DNA of 64,000 nt from Marispirochaeta sp. (lineage in GTDB: Bacteria > Spirochaetota > Spirochaetia > JC444 > Marispirochaetaceae): positions 682,001-746,000 of the forward strand of contig NZ_OY764209.1 in assembly GCF_963668165.1 (NCBI RefSeq). Direction: 5' to 3'. Shown in pieces: positions 9,441 to 16,850 of the stretch. Under the pieces are notes generated by a model. It was not told the DNA's origin and searched no databases. It saw only the letters and a program-made list of their open reading frames with translations. Made by a program: the position numbers and the translations under genes. Position 1 is the first letter of the stretch. The number at the start of each line of letters is the position of its first letter.

Positions 9441-10061
9441 ATGGCCAGGACTTCAACCGCGAAAGGTAAAATGGTACGCCGCTTTGGAATCAATATATTC
9501 GGTCAGCCGAAATTCGATAAGCTCTTAAAAAAGAAACCCCACGGACCCGGGAAAAGTCCGCGGGAACACAGGAGAGTCAAGCTCAGTGATTACGGGCAGC
9601 AGCTTATGGAAAAGCAGAAAATTCGTTTCTGCTACGGGGTATCGGAGCGTCAGTTCCGGAATATCTACAGCAAAGCCAAAGGCATGGGAGGTATAACCGG
9701 AAACAACATGATCGAACTGCTGGAACGCCGCTTCGACAATGTTCTTTACCGCATGGGCTGGACAGCCACCCGCACCCAGGCCCGCCAGCTTATAGGACAT
9801 AAACACTTCCTGCTTAATGGCAGGCCCCTCAACATCCCCTCTGCCCTGCTTCGCCCGGGAGACACGATACAGGTAAAAGACCGCAAAGCCATCAAAGAGC
9901 TGATACGGGGGAATATAGCCAATGCAAATATTTCTGCCGCACCATGGACGAGTTCCAATTCCGACGCTCTGGAAGGGCTGTTCCTGGCAGTTCCCAGCTC
10001 TGCAGATACGCAACCTCCAGGAAAGATTCAGATGGTCGTCGAATTCTATTCAAGGCAGTAA
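9441..10061 (+). CDS. rpsD: 30S ribosomal protein S4
   Basis: A 206-residue S4 with the conserved N-terminal rRNA-binding part (KLSDYGQQLMEKQKIRF, YGVSERQFRNIY) and the S4 RNA-binding domain at about 95-160 (RRFDNVLYRMGW, ARQLIGHKHFLLNGRP). S4 nucleates assembly of the 30S body. It has no Cys pair at the N-terminus, so it is a zinc-free form. It stands alone, not in an rpsM-rpsK-rpsD-rpoA cluster, and lies among iron genes behind a palindrome. It may therefore be a second, condition-specific S4, but the rest of the genome is needed to tell. TGGAGGG precedes the ATG. Confidence 0.95.
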   Translation: MARTSTAKGKMVRRFGINIFGQPKFDKLLKKKPHGPGKSPREHRRVKLSDYGQQLMEKQKIRFCYGVSERQFRNIYSKAKGMGGITGNNMIELLERRFDNVLYRMGWTATRTQARQLIGHKHFLLNGRPLNIPSALLRPGDTIQVKDRKAIKELIRGNIANANISAAPWTSSNSDALEGLFLAVPSSADTQPPGKIQMVVEFYSRQ

Positions 10062-10064
10062 TCT

Positions 10065-10409
10065 ATGAAAAATACCGGCACCTGTACTGCAATCCGCAGG
10101 AACAGGATTCTCTCCTTTATCCCTTTCCGCAGCCGGGAATATCAGGAATGGCTGGACAAGACCATTGAAGATCTGGATGAATATGCTGAAAACATCTTCT
10201 GCAATGCCGTCAATCTGGCCATGCAGGGCTGCTGGAAGAAGAAACATGAAGAACGGGAACAAGGAAGCGTTTTCAGTGTTTCGGAGACCGAGCTCCATCG
10301 TGCCGCGGACCCCCTTGTGGCCGAACTGGCGCGGGCATACGCAAAACTCCAGGAATCAATACAACAGCTTGCAGAGTACAGCAACGGCTACAAAAGCGAG
10401 TACCGGTAG
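10065..10409 (+). CDS. Hypothetical protein following rpsD
   Basis: A 114-residue protein starting 3 bp after the rpsD stop, so almost certainly co-transcribed and coupled with it. The N-terminal third is basic with two Cys; the rest is predicted helical and acidic (LDEYAENIFCNAVNLA, then a helix of about residues 78-105 ending in a Tyr-rich tail). It has no membrane segment and no signal peptide. I do not recognise the family. The tight coupling to an S4 gene suggests that the pair is made together, but no function can be stated. Confidence 0.6.
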   Translation: MKNTGTCTAIRRNRILSFIPFRSREYQEWLDKTIEDLDEYAENIFCNAVNLAMQGCWKKKHEEREQGSVFSVSETELHRAADPLVAELARAYAKLQESIQQLAEYSNGYKSEYR

Positions 10410-10604
10410 TTCCCGGGAGAAACCCTGTGTTTATCCTGAGACCGTCGGGTTTCGAATCCCTTCATATTGCATCCAGGAAACCTCAATCACCAGCAGCATT
10501 TTATCCGGGGTCCCGACTGGTGATATGCTACTTGACATCCACACAAGCTTTTTATAGTCTTGGCTACATTATTTAGTCCTGCTTACATACTGGAGTATTC
10601 GAGA
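10410..10604 (+). promoter_or_regulatory. Promoter region of the DUF2325 gene, with inverted repeats
   Basis: This 195-bp gap has no gene. It holds an 8-bp perfect inverted repeat, ATCACCAG (10486-10493) with CTGGTGAT (10517-10524), which could form a hairpin. A -35-like TTGACA lies at 10532-10537 and a -10-like TATAGT at 10553-10558, with a short 15-bp spacer. The -10 hexamer falls inside the repeated operator at 10553-10570, so binding there would be expected to block the promoter. GGAG at 10592-10595 serves the DUF2325 start. Confidence 0.4.
10553..10570. promoter_or_regulatory. Second copy of the rpsD-type operator
   Basis: TATAGTCTTGGCTACATT matches the palindrome core before rpsD (9396-9413) at 16 of 18 positions. 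It covers the proposed -10 hexamer of the DUF2325 gene, 35 bp before that start. Recurrence upstream of two separate transcription units within 1.2 kb is the reason to call it an operator. Confidence 0.5.
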
Positions 10605-10901
10605 ATGAGAATAGTCATTGCCGGCGGAATAAAAAGCATGGAACGACAGTACAAGGAGCTCAGTAAGCAGCATGGAGCCAAATGTACCCTGTTCAACAAG
10701 AATGTTCCGGATCTCGCAAAACGCATACGAAATGCAAATGCAGTAATTGTCTTTACAAATGAGGTAAGTCATAAAATGGCGTCCAATTGCAGCAAGACCT
10801 GTAAAAAATACTCCATCTGCATAAAGCGGCTTTCTTCCAGCAGCATGTGTAAACTTGAACAGGCACTGACGGAAATACTGAGCAACCAGAAAACAGCATA
10901 A
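10605..10901 (+). CDS. DUF2325 family protein
   Basis: A 98-residue DUF2325 protein. The family pattern is visible: N-terminal beta strand plus GG and R-x-Y (IVIAGGIKSMERQYKEL), a central DLAKRIRNANAVIVFTNEVSH and a C-terminal CKKYSICIKRLSSSS. The ATG at 10605 is chosen because GGAG lies 9 nt upstream and the family begins just before the first strand; an upstream in-frame extension adds 15 atypical residues. The function of the family is unknown; it resembles a small Rossmann-like sensor. Six Cys in the C-terminal half are notable in a 98-residue protein. It precedes flavodoxin by 54 bp. Confidence 0.8.
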   Translation: MRIVIAGGIKSMERQYKELSKQHGAKCTLFNKNVPDLAKRIRNANAVIVFTNEVSHKMASNCSKTCKKYSICIKRLSSSSMCKLEQALTEILSNQKTA

Positions 10902-10955
10902 TGTAGAAATCCTTCCGGAGTACTCCGGAAAAGAATATAGTGCAAGGAGGCAGAT

Positions 10956-11453
10956 ATGGCTGCCATAGGTATTATTTACGGATCTTCAACAGGAAATACT
11001 GAAGCCGCGGCGAGTATTATCCAATCACGCATGGAAGGCGCTGAGGTAATGAACATCTCCGGCCTTTCCAGTGTGGATGACCTGAAAAAGTATGATCTTA
11101 TTATCCTCGGATCATCTACCTGGGGACTCGGCGATCTGCAGGACGATTGGGATGTTCAGATCAATAATCTGAAGAAACTTGATCTCTCGGGAAAAAAGGT
11201 CGCATTTTTCGGTACCGGTGATCAGGCCTCGTATCCTGATACATTTGTCGATGCCATGGGTATCCTCTATGACGCAGCGGCGGAGACAAACGCATCCCTT
11301 ATCGGTGCATGGCCTGTAGACGGATATGAACACACGGAATCCCGGGCTGTGCGGAATGGGAAATTTGTCGGCCTTGCTCTGGATGAAGATAATCAGGCGG
11401 ATCTAACGGAAGAACGGATTTTCGGATGGGTTGAGTTGATTAGAAATAGTTGA
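10956..11453 (+). CDS. Flavodoxin
   Basis: A 165-residue flavodoxin of the long-chain type, a soluble FMN electron carrier that replaces ferredoxin when iron is scarce. The phosphate loop GSSTGNTE lies near residue 9, the 50s FMN loop is SSTWGLGDLQDDW and the 90s loop is GTGDQASYPDTF. AAGGAGG precedes the ATG. An 18-bp perfect palindrome, TTCCGGAGTACTCCGGAA, lies in the 54-bp gap after the DUF2325 gene. Flavodoxin is converged on by a DUF2023 gene. The iron-gene surroundings fit an iron-starvation role. Confidence 0.93.
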   Translation: MAAIGIIYGSSTGNTEAAASIIQSRMEGAEVMNISGLSSVDDLKKYDLIILGSSTWGLGDLQDDWDVQINNLKKLDLSGKKVAFFGTGDQASYPDTFVDAMGILYDAAAETNASLIGAWPVDGYEHTESRAVRNGKFVGLALDEDNQADLTEERIFGWVELIRNS

Positions 11454-11475
11454 AACCACAAGTTTATGTAAAAAG

Positions 11476-11856
11476 CTAGGCGCTAACCGATCTGAGGGCG
11501 ACTGTATCATGTACGGTCGCCCTGTTTGCTGCATATGGATTCAGACGGCTGCGCTTCAGGTAACGGCGGCACTGCTCAATACGGGAGTATCCCAGCATTA
11601 TGCCAAGGATAAAATCCTCCTCAGACGTAAGAGCATTTAAAGGCTTATCCCCGAAACTGGCCACAACCGCGACACAGCTGCGGTCCCCAAAGAATATGTT
11701 TACCTTTGTCTCGTTTACCTGACGTATGATATATGGAATATTGTTGCGCTTCAGCCTTAATTCGGCTTCACGGAGATACTCTGTCGCGAGAGTATGCAGT
11801 ACCAGACTCCTCAATCCCTTTTTATATTCATAGATATGATGACAAAGAATCTTCAT
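11476..11856 (-). CDS. DUF2023 family protein
   Basis: A 126-residue DUF2023 protein. The family hallmark is the N-terminal HHIYEYKKGLRSLVLHT, followed by a two-strand stretch (IIRQVNETKVNIFFG) and LTSEEDFILGIMLGYSRIEQCRRY. The function is unknown. In other anaerobes, including Porphyromonas as I recall, this family sits next to flavodoxin, as it does here in convergent orientation, so it may act with flavodoxin in iron-poor cells. The stop codon lies 23 bp from that of flavodoxin. The operator-like palindrome at 11872-11889 lies 15 bp upstream of its start. Confidence 0.8.
   Translation of the reverse strand: MKILCHHIYEYKKGLRSLVLHTLATEYLREAELRLKRNNIPYIIRQVNETKVNIFFGDRSCVAVVASFGDKPLNALTSEEDFILGIMLGYSRIEQCRRYLKRSRLNPYAANRATVHDTVALRSVSA
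11496..11530 (+). terminator. Probable terminator of flavodoxin, inside the DUF2023 3' end
   Basis: GGGCGACTGTA (11496-11506) pairs with TACGGTCGCCC (11512-11522) at 10 of 11 positions around a 5-nt loop and is followed by a short T-containing tail. It lies 43 bp after the flavodoxin stop and is encoded in the last codons of the convergent DUF2023 gene. It could end transcripts from the flavodoxin side. Confidence 0.45.
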
Positions 11857-11871
11857 GCCAACCTCACTGAT

Positions 11872-11889
11872 AGTTAATGCGTATTAACT
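11872..11889. promoter_or_regulatory. Inverted repeat AGTTAA-N6-TTAACT before DUF2023 and dtxR
   Basis: AGTTAATGCGTATTAACT has 7-bp perfect arms. It lies 15 bp before the DUF2023 start and 111 bp before the divergent DtxR-type regulator. The same AGTTAA-N6-TTAACT architecture recurs at 13520-13537 before the RND operon. The neighbouring DtxR-family protein is the obvious candidate to bind it, but this is inferred from position only. Confidence 0.5.
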
Positions 11890-12000
11890 TAGTCTACTCT
11901 ACTTTTTACAAATGCGTCTACCGGTTATAGAGTTTCCCTTGAAAAAGAGAGCAGAGCATCTTACAATGACAGAAAGATCAAACAGAACAAGCGGGGAAAC

Positions 12001-12441
12001 ATGGACCTGACGGAAAGCCTGGAAGATTACCTGGAAGCCATTTACATCTATCTACAGGAACAGAAAGTTGTCCGGGTAAAGGACTTAATGAAGCACTTCA
12101 ACTACAAGTCTTCCAGTGTTAACACGGCTATTGTCCAGCTTAAAAAGAAAGGGCTTGTGGATCACGAAAAGTATGGATACATCGACCTTACTCCGGCAGG
12201 CCGAAAACTGGCAAAGGAGATATACCAAAAGCATGAGAAGCTAACCCGCTTTCTACGGGATACCCTCGGGATCAATGGAGAAACCGCCGAGAATGATGCC
12301 TGCCGCATGGAGCATATTCTCTCGGATGAAACATACGAAACCTTCTACCGGTTCATAAAATACCTTGAACAGGTCCTTACCCGGAAAAAGCTCGATTCAA
12401 TAATAGAACAGTTCAAGAAGCTTCCCCGGGAGACGACATAA
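12001..12441 (+). CDS. DtxR/MntR-family metal-dependent repressor
   Basis: A 146-residue regulator of the DtxR/MntR/TroR family: N-terminal winged helix (LTESLEDYLEAIYIYLQEQ, then KSSSVNTAIVQLKKKGLVDHEKYG) and a C-terminal helical metal-binding and dimerisation domain (residues about 70-145). It lacks the SH3-like third domain, as in MntR-type proteins. Candidate metal ligands include the E-x-x-H region around ACRMEHILSDE. It would respond to Fe(II) or Mn(II). GC-rich GCGGGGAA precedes the ATG. Its last 29 bp overlap the tail of the convergent AraC-type gene. Confidence 0.88.
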   Translation: MDLTESLEDYLEAIYIYLQEQKVVRVKDLMKHFNYKSSSVNTAIVQLKKKGLVDHEKYGYIDLTPAGRKLAKEIYQKHEKLTRFLRDTLGINGETAENDACRMEHILSDETYETFYRFIKYLEQVLTRKKLDSIIEQFKKLPRETT

Positions 12442-13435
12442 ACGCATTCCTTGACCGCAGCTTTCCCGGCGTTACACCATATCGACGTTTAAAAGCCATA
12501 CAAAAATCACCAATGTTATTAAACCCCACCCTGATTGCGGCATTGGTCACAGTGAAACCCTTCTCAGAAATAAGCTCAAACGCCCGCTGAAGACGCATAC
12601 CTGTAAGAGTACGATGCACGGTAGATCCAAAGGCTTGACGAAAACCGGTTTTAAGTTTGTAGTCGTTCAGATTTACCATGCAGGCAAGTTCACGAATCCC
12701 CGGAGGATTTTCCATCCGTCTTCTGAGAATATCCCGTGCCTCACGTATTTTTTCCAGTTCAGCGGAAGAAATCAAGGTCCGGGTACGTCCCATTCCATCC
12801 CGGAAAAAAGCAACCAGGCAGGAAGTACAGTCAATACAGAGAGCCTCCATCTCCATTGCGGACAGACTCCCGGCAAAACCATTCTTAAGCAGCGCGTCCA
12901 CTCCGGTCCGCATTTCCGCAGATAACAAGCAGGCGCATTTTAGTGTTGTTTCCCGCTCAGACCAAACCGCCGGTTTCAGTGGGGCAGGGAGTACCCAGTC
13001 GGCATACGCACTGTAGGAATCAAAGCTCTCGGTACTAAAGCGGATTTCAGCGATACGTACGTGCTGACCGGGTTGCACGGACAGGATTGATTCCATCTCT
13101 CCGCCGGCAACAGAGAGATACCCCTGACCCGCGTATGTGTTGAAATCATGGCGCGATCCCTTCATGGAGAATTCCACATTCCCTTCCAGTGCGAATCCCG
13201 CTTCTACCATATGAGGGACGGCCATACTGGTTTGGAAAGTGAAGCGTTCCACGGTTCTGACATCAATCAGGGTAACCGCTGCATCAGGGGCAAGATATAT
13301 TTCCTTGATTATACCTGCCGCGCTGGGGGTCTCAAAACTGTAGGTGCAGTTGCCGTTCCGGAATGAAGACGTGCGGGCAATGTACCCGGCCAGGGTTTCT
13401 GCCAGGTCGTGATCGTTATCAAGTCTGATATGCAC
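12413..13435 (-). CDS. AraC-family transcriptional regulator, PchR-like
   Basis: A 340-residue regulator with a C-terminal AraC/XylS DNA-binding domain of two helix-turn-helix units (about 235-330: IRELACMVNLNDYKLKTGFR and VTNAAIRVGFNNIGDFCMAF, then RRYGVTPGKLR). The N-terminal ligand domain resembles PchR/YbtA siderophore-sensing regulators (EMRTGVDALLKNGFAG, then MEMEALCIDC). The start is GTG at 13435 with AGGAGG 7 nt upstream. It is divergent from the RND operon, which it may control, and converges on the DtxR-type gene. A chelate or siderophore as inducer is plausible but unproved. Confidence 0.85.
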   Translation of the reverse strand: MHIRLDNDHDLAETLAGYIARTSSFRNGNCTYSFETPSAAGIIKEIYLAPDAAVTLIDVRTVERFTFQTSMAVPHMVEAGFALEGNVEFSMKGSRHDFNTYAGQGYLSVAGGEMESILSVQPGQHVRIAEIRFSTESFDSYSAYADWVLPAPLKPAVWSERETTLKCACLLSAEMRTGVDALLKNGFAGSLSAMEMEALCIDCTSCLVAFFRDGMGRTRTLISSAELEKIREARDILRRRMENPPGIRELACMVNLNDYKLKTGFRQAFGSTVHRTLTGMRLQRAFELISEKGFTVTNAAIRVGFNNIGDFCMAFKRRYGVTPGKLRSRNAFMSSPGEAS

Positions 13436-13519
13436 AACAAGACCTCCTGAACGTAATTAATCCCGATTTCGGTAGTTTTCTCAGCCCCGGGTGTGTCATC
13501 TTTTCGATACAACAATAAA

Positions 13520-13537
13520 AGTTAAGTCAAGTTAACT
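13520..13537. promoter_or_regulatory. Inverted repeat AGTTAA-N6-TTAACT in the AraC/RND divergent region
   Basis: AGTTAAGTCAAGTTAACT shares the AGTTAA-N6-TTAACT form with 11872-11889. It is embedded in a longer AT-rich dyad (AATAAA on the left, TTTATT on the right). It lies between the divergent AraC-type gene and the leader/RND operon, 31 bp upstream of the leader start, where it could repress either direction. Confidence 0.5.
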
Positions 13538-13568
13538 TTATTAGCATCCTACTGTAAGGAGACAGGAT

Positions 13569-13625
13569 ATGCAAGAGAATAGATTCGCCTTCAGGAAACC
13601 GGAAACAGGGGAGCACGGAGAATGA
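13569..13625 (+). CDS. 18-codon leader peptide of the RND operon
   Basis: A short open frame of 18 codons reads MQENRFAFRKPETGEHGE. It has a strong ribosome site (AAGGAG at 13556-13561) and its TGA overlaps the ATG of the RND gene (ATGA at 13622-13625). Its codons run straight into the pump gene, so ribosomes ending the leader would reinitiate on the pump. It may serve translational coupling or be an attenuation or arrest peptide. Homologues cannot be judged by eye at this length. Confidence 0.45.
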   Translation: MQENRFAFRKPETGEHGE

Positions 13626-16045
13626 AACTCAGCAGGATAAACCGATGGTTCCGGACTATCGGGATTCTCCAGTTACGCTATCGCCGGCTGCTCCTGCTGT
13701 TTCTCACGCTGATGACGGTCATCGCTGCAACAGGCCTCAGCCGTGTAACAATGGAGAGTTCAAACAGCGGCTGGTTTGAGAAGGCCGATGCCATCGAGGT
13801 AGCTACACAAGAATTCGAAGAACGCTTCGGCAACAATGAAAACATCGGGATTCTGGTAGAAGCAGAAGATGTATTTGCCCCGGAAGTCCTCACAATGATC
13901 CGCAATCTGGGAGATGAACTTCTTGCCAGAGTTCCCTATGCCGATGAGATTACCTCTCTTACGGAACTTGAGATTTCTCTGGGTACGGAAGAAGGAATAG
14001 AAGTCATAAATCCCCTGGAAGACGGGATTCCTTCAGATCCTGAGGAACTGGAAGCCATCAAAAAACTTGTTCTTTCCCGGCAGGCAGTGGTAAACAAACT
14101 GGTTTCAGATGACGCTACTGAAACCTGGATCAGTCTTTCGTTACGAGAATTCCCCGAAGAAGAGGAGTGGGCAGAAACCGGACTTGACCCCCTCTATGAA
14201 ACCGGAGAGGTAGCGATCAGTGTAATAACCGATCCCCGCTGGCAGAGCGATGCCTATACCATAAAGGCCGCCGGAATGCCATATACCGAGACAGAAGAGA
14301 AGGATTTTATGGCCCGGGAAGCATCCTTACGGGTACTAAGCGGCTTTGTTGTAATGATACTCCTCCTGGCAGTGTTTCTGCGTTCCCTGCGTGGAGTTCT
14401 GGTGCCGGTATTCACTACCGCTGCAGGCATTATGGTAGTATTCGGCTGCATGGGATGGCTGAAAATCGGGGTGGATTCCATGCTGATGACCTTGCCGCTG
14501 CTGTTGGGAATGGCCCTTTCGGTAGGCTACTCGATCCATCTGGTAAACGCCTTTAAACAGGTCTTTTCCAGAACCGGCGACCGGAAGGCTGCGGCTGTCA
14601 GCGCCGTGGAGAAAACCGGCTGGCCAATTCTTTTTACTGTCTTTACCACCATGGGCTCCATGGCCTCCTTTGCAATAATCGGTATCAAACCCATCCGCTG
14701 GCTTGGGCTCTCCTGTGCCGCTGTAGTCCTGACGGTATTCGTCTATGTATTCACGCTCATCCCGATTCTTATGAGTTTCGGGAAGGACCGTCCCCGAAAG
14801 AAACTGAGAAAAACCGATCACACAACAGGGACCGAAGCCTTCTTCTCTACCCTGGGAGAATGGGTTTTACGAAGGCGGCGGGGAGTTTCTGTCTTCTTCA
14901 TTGTCGCCGCCCTGATCGCCCTGCCGGGGTTTTCCCGCATCAACGTCAATGTTGATGGATTCGAGTTCATGGGACTGAAGGTTCCTTACATTCAGAGGGT
15001 CTATTCCATCGCCACATCAAAACTGGGCTCCTACCTTACCTATAACATAACTTTCAAGTTCGACGAACCCGATGCAATTAAAGACCCGGAGGTCCTCAGA
15101 CGCTTCGAGATGATTCTTGACCGTGTCGGCGAGTTCGAACTCACGAAAAAAAGTGCCGGAGTACCCAAGATCTTCTCCATTCTCGATATCGTCAAAGAGA
15201 TGAACCAGACTCTCAATGAGGATGACCCTGCCTGTTATGATGTTCCGGATGGCCGCGATATGATCGCCCAACTGCTTTTTCTGTATGAAATTTCCGGCGG
15301 AACAAAAACCTACAAATGGGTAGACGAAGAGTACTCCCTGCTCAGAGGACAGGTGAATGTTTCCCGCTTCGATTCCAGCGAAATCAGCTACGAACTGGAG
15401 CAGATCGAAGCAATGGCGGAAGAGCTTATACCGGAGGCCGATCTGGCCGTCGTAGGAAGCGCCGTCCGCTTCGCAGCAATGAACGATAAAATCGTCATTG
15501 GAGAGCTGAAATCCTTCCTTGCAGCTCTGTTCATTATCGCCATACTGCTGGCTCTGGTTTTCACAAGCATTACTACCGGCCTGATCGGTCTGATTCCGAA
15601 CATAACCCCGGTCATTGCAATCGGCGGAGTCATGGGCTATTTCGACTTCCAGCTGGATATGATGACCATGGTTATCATGCCCATGCTTCTTGGTATCGCT
15701 GTAGACGATACCATTCACTTCATCAACCAGATAAAATATGAGTTTGAGATTACAGGAGACTATCACACCGCGATAATCAATGCATTTGCAGGTATTGGAA
15801 AAACGCTTGCCATGACTACCGTGATCCTCTCCTTCTCATTCGGTGCCTACGCCTTCTCTACGGTGCAGACCCTGCACCATGTCGGACTGCTTGCACCCCT
15901 GGGGCTGATTACAGCTTTGGTGGCCGATTATCTGATGACTCCGGCACTTATCATAATAACAAAACCTTTTGGTCAGGAATTTATAAACCTTCCAGGGCCC
16001 GAAGAAACAGAAAACAGAGAACCAGTTTTAACAAAGGAGACCTGA
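13622..16045 (+). CDS. RND/MMPL-family transporter
   Basis: An 807-residue RND-superfamily exporter of the MMPL/SSD type. There are two repeats, each with a first membrane helix, a periplasmic loop (about 45-240 and 445-625) and a block of five helices. Conserved segments are LLLGMALSVGYSIHLVNAF in the first repeat and MLLGIAVDDTIHFINQI in the second; the acidic DD pair of the second block is a likely proton-relay site. It heads an operon with a LolA-like protein and a DUF1302 barrel, an arrangement suggesting export of a lipid or hydrophobic compound to the outer membrane. Substrate unknown. Confidence 0.9.
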   Translation: MKLSRINRWFRTIGILQLRYRRLLLLFLTLMTVIAATGLSRVTMESSNSGWFEKADAIEVATQEFEERFGNNENIGILVEAEDVFAPEVLTMIRNLGDELLARVPYADEITSLTELEISLGTEEGIEVINPLEDGIPSDPEELEAIKKLVLSRQAVVNKLVSDDATETWISLSLREFPEEEEWAETGLDPLYETGEVAISVITDPRWQSDAYTIKAAGMPYTETEEKDFMAREASLRVLSGFVVMILLLAVFLRSLRGVLVPVFTTAAGIMVVFGCMGWLKIGVDSMLMTLPLLLGMALSVGYSIHLVNAFKQVFSRTGDRKAAAVSAVEKTGWPILFTVFTTMGSMASFAIIGIKPIRWLGLSCAAVVLTVFVYVFTLIPILMSFGKDRPRKKLRKTDHTTGTEAFFSTLGEWVLRRRRGVSVFFIVAALIALPGFSRINVNVDGFEFMGLKVPYIQRVYSIATSKLGSYLTYNITFKFDEPDAIKDPEVLRRFEMILDRVGEFELTKKSAGVPKIFSILDIVKEMNQTLNEDDPACYDVPDGRDMIAQLLFLYEISGGTKTYKWVDEEYSLLRGQVNVSRFDSSEISYELEQIEAMAEELIPEADLAVVGSAVRFAAMNDKIVIGELKSFLAALFIIAILLALVFTSITTGLIGLIPNITPVIAIGGVMGYFDFQLDMMTMVIMPMLLGIAVDDTIHFINQIKYEFEITGDYHTAIINAFAGIGKTLAMTTVILSFSFGAYAFSTVQTLHHVGLLAPLGLITALVADYLMTPALIIITKPFGQEFINLPGPEETENREPVLTKET

Positions 16046-16049
16046 ACAT

Positions 16050-16850
16050 ATGAAAAGGATTACCCCGGTATTCAATCGCCGGATATTTCTTACCGTTCTG
16101 CTGCTCTCTGCAGCAACAACCCTCTATTCCGAGATAATCAGCGGAGAGGAAATCATGCGCCGTGTGGACAACCGCTACACAGGAGAAACCGGTAAAAACC
16201 TCACCACCATAACACTCATCAATAAGCGCGGGAACAGCAGGGTACGGGAAATAGTCTCGTACACAAAAGACTACGGCGACACCGAGAAGAATGTAATGGT
16301 CTTTCAGCAACCGCGGGACGTAGCAGGAGTCGGCTACCTGGCCTACTCCTACGATGAGATCGGCAAAGACGATGATACATGGCTCTTTCTGCCGGCCATG
16401 AAACGCTCCCGACGCATCTCCGGTTCATCCCGAAACGACTACTTTATGGGAACCGACTTCACTTACGACGATATGGGAGACCGAAAAGTGGAAGAAGATA
16501 CTCATAGTTACGAAGGAGAAGACCAGATTGACGGCAGCCCCTGCTGGATCGTTGAATCTGTGCCCAGAGAATCCGGGTATATCTATTCACGCCGGGTAAC
16601 ATGGATACGCCAGGATGTATTAATCCCGGTCAAAGTGGAGTATTACGACCGTCAGGGAGAACTCCAGAAGGTCCTTAATGCTTCAGATATCGTAAAGATC
16701 GATGGAGTCTGGACAGTACAGCGCATGGAGATGAATAATATCCAGCAAGAACACCGCACAATTCTGGAATTCAGACAGATACAGTACAACCTCCCCGTTG
16801 AAGACTCCTTTTTCAGCGTAGCAACCCTGGAACGGGGGAGGATTCGGTGA
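16050..16850 (+). CDS. Outer membrane lipoprotein-sorting (LolA-like) protein
   Basis: A 266-residue secreted protein with an N-terminal signal peptide (hydrophobic stretch about 10-25, cleavage near TLYSE) and the LolA-like fold of the family annotated as outer membrane lipoprotein-sorting protein: FQQPRDVAGVGYLAYSY, DDTWLFLPAMKRSRRISGSSR and DYFMGTDFTYDDMGDR are characteristic. It presumably carries a lipid or lipid-linked cargo between the RND pump and the outer membrane. Only 4 bp separate it from the RND gene, and it overlaps the DUF1302 gene by GTGA. Confidence 0.88.
   Translation: MKRITPVFNRRIFLTVLLLSAATTLYSEIISGEEIMRRVDNRYTGETGKNLTTITLINKRGNSRVREIVSYTKDYGDTEKNVMVFQQPRDVAGVGYLAYSYDEIGKDDDTWLFLPAMKRSRRISGSSRNDYFMGTDFTYDDMGDRKVEEDTHSYEGEDQIDGSPCWIVESVPRESGYIYSRRVTWIRQDVLIPVKVEYYDRQGELQKVLNASDIVKIDGVWTVQRMEMNNIQQEHRTILEFRQIQYNLPVEDSFFSVATLERGRIR

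Noticed and set aside
10438..10470. tRNA-like T-arm (GGGTTTCGAATCCC)
   Set aside because: The surrounding bases do not form an acceptor stem, D-arm or anticodon arm, and no CCA or normal 5-bp T-stem exists.
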